A stretch of DNA of 64,000 bases from DASXYG01 sp036502625 (lineage in GTDB: Bacteria; Actinomycetota; Actinomycetes; Streptosporangiales; Streptosporangiaceae): the NCBI GenBank assembly GCA_036502625.1, contig DASXYG010000105.1, forward strand, positions 62,001 through 126,000, read 5' to 3'. The position numbers and the translations under genes were made by a program. Shown here one piece after another: positions 37,086 to 46,427 of the stretch. Each line of letters begins with the position of its first letter. Position 1 is the first letter of the stretch. Under the pieces are notes generated by a model. The model made no database searches and was not told where the DNA came from. It was given only the letters and a program-made list of their open reading frames with translations.

Positions 37086-39641
37086 ATGCACCCGCTGCCG
37101 CAACGACTGGCCGCGCCGGACCCCGGATGGACGCGCGACGCCGACGTCGTGGTCGTGGGCTCCGGCGTCGCCGGTCTCACCGTCGCGCTCGGCCTGGCGC
37201 GCACGTCGCGCCGCGTCCTGCTCGTCACCAAGGCCCGCCTCGACGACGGGTCCACCCGATGGGCGCAGGGCGGGGTCGCCGCCGCGCTCGACCCCGCCGA
37301 CACCCCCGACGCCCACCGCGAGGACACCCTCACCGCAGGAGCGGGCGTCGGCGACCAGGCCGCCATCGACGTGCTCGTCCGCGAGGGCCCTAGCGCGGTA
37401 CGCGACCTGATCGACCTCGGCGCCGCCTTCGACACCCTGCCGTCCGGCGCGCTCGCGCTCACCCGCGAGGGCGGCCACCACCACGACCGGGTGGCGCACG
37501 CGGGCGGCGACGCCACCGGCGCGGAGGTCTCACGCGCGCTGCTCGCCGCCGTGCGCGCCGAGCCGCGCGTCGAGGTCATCGCGCACGCCTTCGTCCTCGA
37601 CCTGCTCACCGACGACGCGGGCCGCGCGGCCGGCATCACCCTCCACGTCATGGGGGAGGGCCGCCACGACGGCGTGGGCGCCGTACGGTCAGCCGCGGTC
37701 GTGCTCGCCACCGGCGGGTTCGGCCAGGTCTACGCGGCCACGACCAACCCGTCCGTGTCCACCGGCGACGGCGTCGCGCTCGCGCTGCGCGCCGGCGCCC
37801 GCGCCACCGACCTGGAGTTCGTCCAGTTCCACCCGACCGTCATGTGGCTCGGCGACGCGGCGACCGGTCAGCAGCCGCTGGTCACGGAGGCGCTGCGCGG
37901 CGCGGGCGCGCGCCTCGTGGACGCCGCGGGCACGCCGTTCATGACCGGCGTCCACGACCTGGCGGACCTGGCGCCCCGCGACGTCGTGGCCAAGGCGATC
38001 CTCCGCCGCATGGCCGAGACCGGCGCCGACCACGTCTTCCTCGACGCCACCCACCTCGGCGCCGACGTGTGGCGCCGCCGGTTCCCGACCGTCCTCGCGA
38101 GCTGCCGCGCGCACGGAATCGACCCGCTCACCGAGCCCATCCCGGTGGTCCCCGCGGCCCACTACGCCGGCGGCGGCGTCCGTACGGACACCTACGGCCG
38201 TACGGACGTGCCCGGCCTGTACGCCTGCGGCGAGGTCGCGCGCACGGGCGTGCACGGCGCGAACCGGCTGGCGTCCAACTCTCTGCTCGAAGGCCTCGTC
38301 TTCGGCCGCCGCATCGCCGCCGAGCTGGCCGCCGGACCCGGGGAGGAGCCGGGCCCCGTACGCGACACCCGCGCCGCCGGGCTGGTCTCCGCCGAGGGCG
38401 GCGCGGCGGACCGGGTGCGCGCCGCCATGTCGACGGGCGCGGGCGTCCTGCGCGGCGCCGCGAGCCTCGCGGCGACCGAACGCGAGCTTGACGCGCTCGC
38501 CGCCACGCCGGGCGCCCACCCCGGCCTGGACACCTGGGAGGCCACCAACCTCGTTACCGTGGCCGGTGCGCTGGTCGCGGCCGCGCGCCTACGCGAGGAG
38601 ACGCGCGGCTCGCACTGGCGCGAGGACTTCCCCGACCCCGACGGCGCCTGGCGCGGCCAACTCGACACCACCCTGCGCGACGGCCGCCTGACCGTCGCCT
38701 TCACCCCGTACGACACCCGCACCGACGCTGTGAAGGAGCCCGGCATGAACCTGCCCGACGACGTGGCGAAGGAGCTGGCCGGCGCCGGCCTCGACGCGGT
38801 GGCGGTCGCCGCGCTGGTCCGCACCGCCCTGGCCGAGGACCTCGCCGACGGCACCGACGTGACGAGCGCCGCGACCATCCCCGCCGGCCAGATCGCCACC
38901 GCCGACGTCGTGGCGCGCGCCGACGGCGTGGTCGCCGGGCTGATCGTCGCGCGCGCGGTCGTCGCGCTGTCCGCGTCCGGACGGGTGACCGCCATCCCGG
39001 TGGCCGCCGACGGCGATCGCGTGGCCGCGGGCGACCGGCTGCTGACGCTCACCGGACCCACCCGCGACCTGCTCACCGCCGAGCGCACCGCGCTGAACAT
39101 GCTGACCCACCTGTCCGGAATCGCGACCGCCACCCGCCAGTGGGTGGACGCCGTGGCCGGCACGGGCGCGGCCATCCGGGACACCCGCAAGACGCTGCCC
39201 GGCCTGCGCGCGCTGGAGAAGCACGCGGTGCGCTGCGGCGGCGGGGTCAACCACCGCATGTCGCTGTCGGACGCCGCGCTGATCAAGGACAACCACGTCC
39301 TGGCGGCGGGCGGCGTCGCCGGCGCGTTCCGTGCCGTACGGAACCAGTGGCCGGATCTGCCCGTCGAGGTGGAGTGTGACACCCTCGACGAGGTGGACGA
39401 GGCGGTGCGCGCCGGAGCCGACCTGGTGCTGCTCGACAACATGGCGCCCGAGCTCATGCGCGCGGCGGTCGCGCGGGTGGGCGGGCGTGCCAGGCTTGAG
39501 GCCAGTGGCGGTCTGCACCTCTCGGGCGCCCGAGACGTCGCCGAGACCGGTATCGATTACCTTTCCGTCGGTGCCCTGACGCACTCGGCACCGGCGTTGG
39601 ACATCGCACTTGACCTGCGGATGCCTGATCGGAGCGATTGA
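37086..39641 (+). CDS. nadB-nadC: NadB-NadC fusion: L-aspartate oxidase joined to quinolinate phosphoribosyltransferase
   Basis: 851 residues in one open frame from ATG 37086 (GGAGG upstream). Residues 1-553 are L-aspartate oxidase: FAD motif VVGSGVAGLTVALGLA, STRWAQGGVAAAL, and HGANRLASNSLLEGLVFGRR with the catalytic Arg. Residues 554-851 are the carboxylating nicotinate-nucleotide pyrophosphorylase, with DTRKTLPGLRALEKHAVRCG and LIKDNHVLAAGG. Together they form and convert the first NAD precursors. The junction holds AAGGAG and an in-frame ATG (38745) exactly where a separate nadC would begin, and an out-of-frame TGA at 38731. Either the fusion is real, or both the fusion and a free NadC are made. 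A one-base sequence error is the alternative. Confidence 0.88.
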   Translation: MHPLPQRLAAPDPGWTRDADVVVVGSGVAGLTVALGLARTSRRVLLVTKARLDDGSTRWAQGGVAAALDPADTPDAHREDTLTAGAGVGDQAAIDVLVREGPSAVRDLIDLGAAFDTLPSGALALTREGGHHHDRVAHAGGDATGAEVSRALLAAVRAEPRVEVIAHAFVLDLLTDDAGRAAGITLHVMGEGRHDGVGAVRSAAVVLATGGFGQVYAATTNPSVSTGDGVALALRAGARATDLEFVQFHPTVMWLGDAATGQQPLVTEALRGAGARLVDAAGTPFMTGVHDLADLAPRDVVAKAILRRMAETGADHVFLDATHLGADVWRRRFPTVLASCRAHGIDPLTEPIPVVPAAHYAGGGVRTDTYGRTDVPGLYACGEVARTGVHGANRLASNSLLEGLVFGRRIAAELAAGPGEEPGPVRDTRAAGLVSAEGGAADRVRAAMSTGAGVLRGAASLAATERELDALAATPGAHPGLDTWEATNLVTVAGALVAAARLREETRGSHWREDFPDPDGAWRGQLDTTLRDGRLTVAFTPYDTRTDAVKEPGMNLPDDVAKELAGAGLDAVAVAALVRTALAEDLADGTDVTSAATIPAGQIATADVVARADGVVAGLIVARAVVALSASGRVTAIPVAADGDRVAAGDRLLTLTGPTRDLLTAERTALNMLTHLSGIATATRQWVDAVAGTGAAIRDTRKTLPGLRALEKHAVRCGGGVNHRMSLSDAALIKDNHVLAAGGVAGAFRAVRNQWPDLPVEVECDTLDEVDEAVRAGADLVLLDNMAPELMRAAVARVGGRARLEASGGLHLSGARDVAETGIDYLSVGALTHSAPALDIALDLRMPDRSD

Positions 39642-40438
39642 TGCTGCTGACGATCGACGTGGGCAACACCCACACGGTCCTCGGGCTGTTCGAAGCCGAC
39701 ACGTTGATCGAGCACTGGCGCATCGCGACCGATGCGCGCAAGACCGCCGACGAACTGGCCGTCGTCCTCCAGGGGCTGCTCGCGCAGAGCCCCCTGGTGG
39801 ACGGCTCCCACCCGCTGAAGCCCCCGGTCTCCGGCATCGCGCTGTGCTCCACGGTGCCGTCGGTGCTGCACGAGATGCGCGAGATGTGCCGCCGCTACCA
39901 CGGCGACGTGCCCGCCGTCATCGTCGAGCCGGGCGTCAAGACGGGCGTGCCCGTACGCTTCGACAACCCCAAAGAGGTCGGCAGCGACCGCATCGCGAAC
40001 ACCCTCGCCGCGATCAACCTGTACGGCGGGCCCGCCGTGGTGGTCGACTTCGGCACGGCCACCACGTTCGACGCGATCAGCGCGCGCGGCGAGTACGTCG
40101 GCGGCGCGATCGCCCCCGGGATCGAGATCGCCGTCGACGCCCTGTCGCGCCGCGGCGCGCAGCTCCACAAGGTCGAGCTGATCCGGCCGCGCAGCGTCAT
40201 CGCGAAGAACACCGTCGAGGGCATGCAGTCGGGCATCATCTACGGCTTCGCCGGCCAGGTCGACGGCGTCGTGGAGCGCATGGCGCGCGAGCTGGCCGCC
40301 GACCCCGACGACGTCACGGTGGTGGCCACCGGCGGCCTGGCGCCGCTGGTCGTCGACGAGGCGCACAGCATCGACGAGCACGAGCCATGGCTCACCCTCA
40401 TCGGCCTGCGTCTCATCTACGAACGCAACCGGGTCTAG
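39641..40438 (+). CDS. coaX: Type III pantothenate kinase
   Basis: 265 residues from ATG 39641, sharing one base with the stop of the nad gene. DVGNTHTVLGLF is the N-terminal phosphate-binding motif, VDFGTATTFDAIS the second, and the C-terminal VTVVATGGLAPLV completes the ASKHA fold. It phosphorylates pantothenate to start CoA synthesis, linking it to panC. The gene order panC-nad-coaX is conserved in actinomycetes. It converges with the monooxygenase gene with a 4-base overlap. Confidence 0.95.
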   Translation: MLLTIDVGNTHTVLGLFEADTLIEHWRIATDARKTADELAVVLQGLLAQSPLVDGSHPLKPPVSGIALCSTVPSVLHEMREMCRRYHGDVPAVIVEPGVKTGVPVRFDNPKEVGSDRIANTLAAINLYGGPAVVVDFGTATTFDAISARGEYVGGAIAPGIEIAVDALSRRGAQLHKVELIRPRSVIAKNTVEGMQSGIIYGFAGQVDGVVERMARELAADPDDVTVVATGGLAPLVVDEAHSIDEHEPWLTLIGLRLIYERNRV

Positions 40439-41664
40439 CCGTCCACAGGCTGTGCGGCCACATCGGCGGTCTCCGGGCGGATCGCGCTGACCGGGTTGGA
40501 CGTACGCGCCACGTTGGCCGCCGCGGCCACCGCCGCGAAGCCGTAGTCCAGCATCTCCGCCTCGTAGTCGGCGACCGCGCGGCGCAGGGTGTCCTCCCCG
40601 CGCGACACCCGGGTGAGGTGGCCGGCCAGCAGCCCGGCGTCCCGCAGCGCCACGCCCGCGCCCGTTCCGGACGGCACCATGCTGTGGATGGCGTCCCCGA
40701 TGAGCGTCACCGGCCCCGTACGCCAGCGGTCCACCGGCTCGGCGCTGCGGATCGGCGTCGCGCCGACCGTCTCCGGGTCGCCGAGGCGTACGAGCTCGGC
40801 GACGTCCGGATGCCAGTCGGCCACCCGTTCGGCGGTGAACGCGCGCAGCCCGGCGCCGTCAAGCGCGGCGAGGTCCGTGGCGCCGAGCGTCGCCTCGTGG
40901 ACGCCGAGCACCCACATGACGTAGTCGCGCGTGTCGGTCGCCACCATGCCGGGCAGCACGCGGGCGGCTGCCTGCCGCGGGTCCTCGCGGAAGCGCAGGC
41001 CCGCGAGCGGCATGAACCGGCCGTCGGGCGCGACCACCGTGGAGAAGCCGTCGAGCGCCGCCGACGGCGTGGCCGCCAGCGACCGCGTGGTCAGCGGCGT
41101 CTTCCCGAACACCGCCCACAGCCCTGTGTCGGCCACGACCGCGTCCGGCAGGAGCTGCCGTCGTACGCGCGACCCCGTGCCGTCGGCGGCCACGAGCAGG
41201 TCGGCGTCGGCGAACGAATCGTCGTCGAAGCGCACGCGCACCCGTCCGTTCGGCAGCTCCTCGTACGCGGTGAACGCGGCGCCGTACCGCACCCGGTCGC
41301 CCAGCGCGGTCAGCATGATCGCGCGCATCGTGACCCGGTCGACGGTCAGGTGCTCCGACGCCTCAGGGCCGTCGAACGTGATCCGCCGCAGGGTGTCGAG
41401 GCCGGGGCCGAGTATGGTCACGCCGCTGCCCGGCATGCCGGACGTCGCGGCGACCAGGTCGTAGAGGTCCGGATCCAGGCAGTCCCGCAGGGCCCCTGTG
41501 CCTTCGGGACTGATGTGGATCCGGTACCCCTGGGTGCGCGACGCCGGCCCGGCGTCGCGTTCGTGCAGTGTCACGTCGACCCCGGCCCTCCGCAGCCCGA
41601 GGGCCAGGCAGGGCCCGGCGAGCCCGCCTCCCACGATCACGACACGCAGTGGCGCTCCGGACAT
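40435..41664 (-). CDS. FAD-dependent monooxygenase (PHBH/UbiH-like)
   Basis: 409 residues from ATG 41664 (GGGGAG upstream). The GxGxxG FAD motif is VVIVGGGLAGPCLALGLRRAG; the DG motif is ADLLVAADGTGSRVR; and the GD motif is VTLIGDAIHSMVPSGTGAG, the classical class A aromatic-hydroxylase set. The substrate is not predictable. It is divergent from lysS, convergent with coaX, and interrupts the otherwise conserved coaX-lysS order, so it looks like an accessory insertion. No regulator is adjacent. Confidence 0.88.
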   Translation of the reverse strand: MSGAPLRVVIVGGGLAGPCLALGLRRAGVDVTLHERDAGPASRTQGYRIHISPEGTGALRDCLDPDLYDLVAATSGMPGSGVTILGPGLDTLRRITFDGPEASEHLTVDRVTMRAIMLTALGDRVRYGAAFTAYEELPNGRVRVRFDDDSFADADLLVAADGTGSRVRRQLLPDAVVADTGLWAVFGKTPLTTRSLAATPSAALDGFSTVVAPDGRFMPLAGLRFREDPRQAAARVLPGMVATDTRDYVMWVLGVHEATLGATDLAALDGAGLRAFTAERVADWHPDVAELVRLGDPETVGATPIRSAEPVDRWRTGPVTLIGDAIHSMVPSGTGAGVALRDAGLLAGHLTRVSRGEDTLRRAVADYEAEMLDYGFAAVAAAANVARTSNPVSAIRPETADVAAQPVDG

Positions 41665-41814
41665 GGCGATGCACTCCCCGTACGATCGGCGGTCGGTCGA
41701 ACGAGATATTACGCGTGCTGCCGGGCACGTCAAGATGTATCGCGAATTACGGTGCCGGCCACCCCGAGGTAAATCGGGCGCGGACGGCCTCGCCACGCCG
41801 GTAACCTGCTGGAC

Positions 41815-43314
41815 GTGAGCGACCAGCAGCCGAACGACGACTACACCGACCTCCCGGAGCAGATGCGCGTCCGCAGGGAGAAAGTCGACCGGATGCGCGG
41901 CGAGGGCACCGATCCGTACCGGCTCGGCTTCCCGCGCACCACGGGCATCGGCGAGCTGCGCAAGAAGCACGAAGGCCTCCCCGCCGACACCGCTACGGGC
42001 GAGCGCGTGGGCGTGACCGGCCGCGTCATGCTGGCGCGCACCGGCGGGAAGCTCTGCTTCGCCACCATCCGCGACGGCAGCGGCGACCTCCAGGTCATGG
42101 TCTCGCTGGACAAGGTGGGCGAGGAGTCGCTGGCCGCCTGGAAGCGCGACGTCGACCTCGGCGACCAGATCGGCGTCGAAGGCGAGGTCATCACCTCGCG
42201 CCGCGGCGAGCTCTCCGTCCTGGTGGAGAGCTGGGCGATCACCGCCAAGGGGCTGCGCCCGCTGCCCGACAAGCACCACGGCCTGACCGACCCCGAGGCC
42301 CGCGTCCGGCAGCGCTACGTCGACCTCATCATCAACCCCGAGGCGCGCGAAATGGTGCGCACCCGCGCCGGCGCCGTCCGGGCCATCCGCGGCTACCTCA
42401 CCGACCGCGGGTTCCTCGAGGCCGAGACCCCGATGCTCCAGCCGGTGCACGGCGGCGCCACCGCGCGCCCGTTCGTCACCCACATCAACGCGTACGACAT
42501 CGACCTCTACCTCCGCATCGCCCCCGAGCTGTACCTCAAGAAGCTGATGGTCGGCGGGTTCGAGAAGGTCTTCGAGCTCAACCGCAACTTCCGCAACGAG
42601 GGCGCGGACGCCACGCACAACCCCGAGTTCGCGATGCTGGAGATCTACGAGGCGTACGGCGACTACAACACGATGGCCGCGCTGATCCGCGACCTCTACC
42701 AGCACGTCGCGCGCGAGGTGCTCGGATCGACGGTCGTGGAGTGGCGCGGCGAGCGGATCGACATCGGCGGAACCTGGCCGCGGATCACCCTCTACGGCTC
42801 GGTCTCCGAAGCGGTCGGCGAGGAGGTCACCCCGGGCACGCCCGTCGAGACGCTGCACAAGCTCGCCGACGCGCGCGAGATCGCGTACGACAAGGCGTGG
42901 GGCCCGGGCAAGCTCGTCGAGACGCTCTTCGAGGAGCTCGTCGAGCACACCCTGGTCGCGCCCACCTTCGTCTGCGACTACCCCGTCGAGACGTCGCCGC
43001 TGGTCCGCCAGCACCGCGACGACCCGCGGCTCACCGAGAAGTGGGACCTCATCGGCTTCGGCATGGAGCTCGGCACCGGCTACTCCGAGCTGATCGACCC
43101 GATCGAGCAGCGGCGCAGGCTCACCGAGCAGTCGCTGCTCGCCGCCGGCGGAGACGCCGAGGCCATGCAGCTCGACGAGGACTTCCTGCGCGCCCTCGAA
43201 TACGGCATGCCGCCCACCGGCGGCCTCGGCATGGGCGTCGACCGCATGCTGATGGCCTTCACCGGCAGGGGCATCCGCGAGACGATCGCGTTCCCGCTGG
43301 TCAGGCCGGAGTAG
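41815..43314 (+). CDS. lysS: Lysyl-tRNA synthetase, class II
   Basis: 499 residues from GTG 41815. The N-terminal OB-fold anticodon-binding domain contains RVGVTGRVMLARTGGKLCF. Class II motif 2 is FELNRNFRNEGADATHNPEF and motif 3 is GGLGMGVDRMLMAF. It charges tRNA-Lys. Relative to LysX-type fusions it lacks an MprF domain, and the lysyl-PG synthase-like protein is encoded separately at 18 kb. The 3' end overlaps that of the convergent P450 gene by 14 bases. Confidence 0.96.
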   Translation: MSDQQPNDDYTDLPEQMRVRREKVDRMRGEGTDPYRLGFPRTTGIGELRKKHEGLPADTATGERVGVTGRVMLARTGGKLCFATIRDGSGDLQVMVSLDKVGEESLAAWKRDVDLGDQIGVEGEVITSRRGELSVLVESWAITAKGLRPLPDKHHGLTDPEARVRQRYVDLIINPEAREMVRTRAGAVRAIRGYLTDRGFLEAETPMLQPVHGGATARPFVTHINAYDIDLYLRIAPELYLKKLMVGGFEKVFELNRNFRNEGADATHNPEFAMLEIYEAYGDYNTMAALIRDLYQHVAREVLGSTVVEWRGERIDIGGTWPRITLYGSVSEAVGEEVTPGTPVETLHKLADAREIAYDKAWGPGKLVETLFEELVEHTLVAPTFVCDYPVETSPLVRQHRDDPRLTEKWDLIGFGMELGTGYSELIDPIEQRRRLTEQSLLAAGGDAEAMQLDEDFLRALEYGMPPTGGLGMGVDRMLMAFTGRGIRETIAFPLVRPE

Positions 43315-44527
43315 CCGGCCCGATCCGTACGGGCAGGGCGGCCAGGCCGCGCAGCACCAGGTTGTCCTTGTACTCCGGGGTGTCCGCGAGCGGCTCCAGT
43401 GCGTGCCGGGTCAGCTCGCGCAGCGCGGCCTCGCCCTCCAGCCGGGCCAGCGGCGCGCCCAGGCAGAAGTGGATGCCGAGGCCGAACGCCAGGTGGCGCG
43501 CGGTGCCGCGGGCGAGGTCGAGGCGGTCGGGCTCGGGGAACACCGACGGGTCGCGGTTGGCCGCCGCGAGCAGCAGCAGCACGGGCTCGCCGGCGCGGAC
43601 GACCTGGCCGCACACCTCGGTCTCCTCCAGCGCCATGCGGCCGGTGAGCTGCACGGGCGGGTCGTAGCGGAGGATCTCCTCGATCGCGGTGCCGATCTCG
43701 TCCGGGTGCGCGCGCAGCCACGCGAGCTGCTCGGGGTGGCGCAGCAGCGCGAGCGTGCCGTTGCCGATCAGGTTCACCGTGGTCTCGTGGCCGGCGACCA
43801 GCAGCAGCGCGCACGTCGCGAGGAGCTCCGCGGAGCTGATGTCCGCGCCCTCGGTCTGGAGGCGTACGAGGTCGCTCAGCAGGTCGCCCGCTGGTTCGGC
43901 GCGGCGGCGCTCGGCCAGCTCGGCGAAGTACGCGCGGAACTCCTCGCGGGCCGCGCGCTGCCTGGCGATCTGCTCCGGCGGCAGCAGGAAGTCCGGGTCA
44001 AGGCCCCGGGCGAGCGCGTCGGACCAGCCGCGGAACCGCTCATGGTCCTCCGGCGGCACGCCCAGCAGCTCGCTGATCACGGTGACGGGCAGCGGGTACG
44101 CGAGGTCGCCGATGACGTCGAGCGACCCGCGCGCGACGGCGTCGGACACCAGCCCGGCGACCAGCTCCTCCACGCGCGGCCGCAGCTTCTGGATGCGCCG
44201 CGCGGTGAACGCCTTGCTCACCAGCCCGCGCAGCCGCGCGTGGTCCGGCGGGTCGAGCTGGAGGAACGACCGCACACGCTCGCCGTTGTCGGCGTCGCTT
44301 GAGTTGAAGACGTTCGCCTCGTTGTCCGCGCCGTGGCCGAACCTCGGGTCGCGCAGGATCGTCGAGCACGCCTCGTGCGAGGTGAACACGAGCAGCCCGA
44401 CCGGTGACCGCACCGCCGGGCCGTTGCCGCGCAGCCGCGCGTAATGGGCGTACGGGTCGCTGCGGAACCCCGGGTCGAGGGGGTTGAACGACAGCAGGTC
44501 CTCCGGGTTGAGCGCGGTCTCACTCAC
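43301..44527 (-). CDS. Cytochrome P450
   Basis: 408 residues from GTG 44527, overlapping the upstream TetR stop (GTGA). The I-helix AGHETTVN, the K-helix ExxR as EEILR, and the heme-ligand loop HLAFGLGIHFCLGAPLARLEG with its Cys are all intact. It is a soluble bacterial P450 needing a ferredoxin partner; none is encoded nearby. Its coupling to a TetR gene with a tandem operator suggests induction by a small molecule that may also be the substrate. Confidence 0.93.
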   Translation of the reverse strand: MSETALNPEDLLSFNPLDPGFRSDPYAHYARLRGNGPAVRSPVGLLVFTSHEACSTILRDPRFGHGADNEANVFNSSDADNGERVRSFLQLDPPDHARLRGLVSKAFTARRIQKLRPRVEELVAGLVSDAVARGSLDVIGDLAYPLPVTVISELLGVPPEDHERFRGWSDALARGLDPDFLLPPEQIARQRAAREEFRAYFAELAERRRAEPAGDLLSDLVRLQTEGADISSAELLATCALLLVAGHETTVNLIGNGTLALLRHPEQLAWLRAHPDEIGTAIEEILRYDPPVQLTGRMALEETEVCGQVVRAGEPVLLLLAAANRDPSVFPEPDRLDLARGTARHLAFGLGIHFCLGAPLARLEGEAALRELTRHALEPLADTPEYKDNLVLRGLAALPVRIGPATPA

Positions 44528-45138
44528 GGTGCTTCTCCGTCCGGGGCGGTGGTGGGGCGGGCCAGCCCGTCGGCCAGCCAGGTGAGCGCGTCGCCGAACA
44601 GCGACTCGGGTACGGCGTCGGGGTCGATGCGCCGCTGGGCGACCAGGCCCTCGAACAGCGCGATGATCACGGTCGCGACGGCGTTCGGATCGACGGTCGG
44701 ATTCCAGGCCTGGCAAACGATCCGGGAGATGGCCGCGCGCGGCGCGTGCCACCGCTTGGCGAGCTTCTCGCGCAGCTCGGGGCGGGCCAGCGCGTAGCGG
44801 GTGAACTCCGATTCCAGCGTGCTCCAGGCGCGGTGCCGCTCCGCGGTCTGCACGAGGTACGCGCCGAGCGCGGCGGGGTGGCCGCCCGGCTGGTCGGTGG
44901 CCAGGATCTGCTCGACGTCGTGCAGGTGGTGCGCGACGTGGTCGTCGATCAGCGTCAGGAACAGCTCGTCCTTGCCGCTGAAGTTGGAGTAGAGCGCGCC
45001 GACGGTGTACCCGGCGTGCCCGGCGATCTGGTCGACCGTCGCGCCGGCGAAGCCCTTCTCGGCGAACACCGCGGCCGCGGCGTCGAGCAGACGGGTCCTG
45101 GTGCGCGCCTTCGCCTCCGCGCGTGTGGTCGTCGCCAT
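44524..45138 (-). CDS. TetR-family transcriptional regulator
   Basis: 204 residues from ATG 45138. The N-terminal helix-turn-helix AAAAVFAEKGFAGATVDQIAGHAGYTVGALYSNFSGKDELF is typical (seen as overlapping segments). The C-terminal ligand domain is divergent, so the ligand is unknown. It is the first gene of a two-gene unit with the P450. Two ATAG-N6-CTAT repeats at 45155-45186 lie just upstream and are probably its own operator. Confidence 0.93.
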   Translation of the reverse strand: MATTTRAEAKARTRTRLLDAAAAVFAEKGFAGATVDQIAGHAGYTVGALYSNFSGKDELFLTLIDDHVAHHLHDVEQILATDQPGGHPAALGAYLVQTAERHRAWSTLESEFTRYALARPELREKLAKRWHAPRAAISRIVCQAWNPTVDPNAVATVIIALFEGLVAQRRIDPDAVPESLFGDALTWLADGLARPTTAPDGEAP

Positions 45139-45154
45139 GCCCGAAGTCAGTCAG

Positions 45155-45186
45155 ATAGCGCTCACTATGTCAATAGCGGGCGCTAT
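45155..45186. promoter_or_regulatory. Tandem TetR operator and promoter of the TetR-P450 unit
   Basis: Two 14-base elements of the form ATAGCGnnnnCTAT (45155-45168 and 45173-45186) are separated by GTCA, giving a 32-base site symmetrical at its outer arms (ATAGCGC/GCGCTAT). On the minus strand TTGACA spans the gap between them (45173-45168), a good -35 element. The site begins 17 bases upstream of the regulator start, so binding would block the promoter. Confidence 0.7.
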
Positions 45187-45255
45187 GCGAACAGGGCGCG
45201 CATACGTACGGAAGGGCGGCGGGGTACGGGATCCGCGCCGGGGCGCGAGGACGTC

Positions 45256-46260
45256 TCAGGCGCTGTCGCGGGTGATGAGCTCGGGCGCGAGCGGCACGTG
45301 GCGGTGCCGGTGGCCGGGCGCCTCCCCGGCCTCCTCGATGACCAGCTCCGTGGCGACGTGGCCGAGCTGCTGACGTGGCTGTCGTACGGTCGTCAGCGGT
45401 ATGGCCGCGGCGTCGGCGAGCTCCACGTCGTCGTAGCCGACGATCGCGATGTCGTCGGGAACGCGCACGCCCGCGCGCAGCAACGCGTGCAGCGCGCCGA
45501 CCGCCATCAGGTCGTTGCCGCAGAAAAGCGCCGTCGGCCGGGGGTCGAGCCGCAACAGCGTGGCCGCGACGTTCCGCCCGGACGACACGCTCAGCTCCGG
45601 CTGCACCAGGTTGATCAGCGACTCCGGCGGCAGCCCGGCGCGGTCGAGCGCGCGCAGCGCCCCCCGGTGGCGGCCCTGGCAGGCGTCGCCGTCGAGCGGC
45701 CCCGAGGCGTAGGCGAAACGCTTGTGGCCGAGCCCGATGAGGTGCGAAACGGCGATGTCGCCGCCCATCTCGTGGTCGACGCGTACGGAGCAGCGGTCGT
45801 GGTGCGGGGCGCGCCGGTCGAGCAGGACGACGCCCATTCCGCGGCCCTGGAGGCGCGCCAGGTGGTCGTGGCGCAGCCCCACCGGGGTGATCAGCAGGCC
45901 GCGTACGCGCTGCTGTTCGAGGAGGTCGAGGGCGCGCCGCTCGCGTCCGGGGGACGCCGCGCTGTTGCACAGGAGCACGCCGAGCCCGACCCCGGCTGCG
46001 GCGTCCTCGACGCCGCGCGCGACGTCGGTGAAGAACGGGTTCCGGGTGTCCGGCACGATCAGGCCGAGGGTCTGGCTGCGGCCCACGCGGAGCTGCCGCG
46101 CGGACTCGTTTCGGACGAATCCGAGATCGTCGATGGCGGCGAGCACCCGGGCGCGCGTGGTGGCCGCGACGCGTGATGGCCGATTCAGGACATTGGAGAC
46201 CGTGCCCACCGAGACGCCGGCCCGGCGGGCGACCTCTCGAATGCTGGTTTCCACACTCAC
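45256..46260 (-). CDS. LacI-family transcriptional regulator
   Basis: 334 residues from GTG 46260. The N-terminal helix-turn-helix IREVARRAGVSVGTVSNVLNRP and hinge-like segment are followed by a periplasmic-binding-protein-like sensor (TLGLIVPDTRNPFFTDVARG, TALFCGNDLMAVGAL, VPDDIAIVGYDDVELADAA). It should bind a sugar or nucleoside effector and repress nearby genes. No sugar transporter or glycosidase is adjacent, so it is a solitary regulator; the palindrome at 46416-46427, about 155 bases upstream, is the obvious candidate operator. Confidence 0.93.
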   Translation of the reverse strand: MSVETSIREVARRAGVSVGTVSNVLNRPSRVAATTRARVLAAIDDLGFVRNESARQLRVGRSQTLGLIVPDTRNPFFTDVARGVEDAAAGVGLGVLLCNSAASPGRERRALDLLEQQRVRGLLITPVGLRHDHLARLQGRGMGVVLLDRRAPHHDRCSVRVDHEMGGDIAVSHLIGLGHKRFAYASGPLDGDACQGRHRGALRALDRAGLPPESLINLVQPELSVSSGRNVAATLLRLDPRPTALFCGNDLMAVGALHALLRAGVRVPDDIAIVGYDDVELADAAAIPLTTVRQPRQQLGHVATELVIEEAGEAPGHRHRHVPLAPELITRDSA

Positions 46261-46367
46261 TCCCGGGCCGACTGAAAATCTGCAGGTCAGCGACGAATTC
46301 CCAGCAAGATCACTGCGTGCGGTAACTGATTACCTGACGATCTTTACGCATCGTTACCAACGTGCGC

Positions 46368-46396
46368 TTGACGGTCCACTTCTGGCCGCCTAGCGT
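46368..46396 (+). promoter_or_regulatory. Candidate plus-strand promoter upstream of LuxR-type HTH gene
   Basis: TTGACG (46368-46373), a 17-base spacer and TAGCGT (46391-46396) fit a -35/-10 pair. The predicted start site near 46403 lies just before the LacI-type palindrome, so the operator would sit at about +14 to +25 and could block transcription toward the small HTH gene. Confidence 0.45.
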
Positions 46397-46415
46397 TCCG
46401 GACCGTAGCCTAGCT

Positions 46416-46427
46416 TGAATCGATTCA
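46416..46427. promoter_or_regulatory. LacI-type operator palindrome
   Basis: TGAATCGATTCA is a perfect 12-base palindrome with the central CG step usual for LacI-family operators. It lies between the LacI gene (minus) and the HTH gene (plus), so it probably controls one or both. The flanking bases continue as T...T, close to a 14-base symmetry. Confidence 0.6.
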
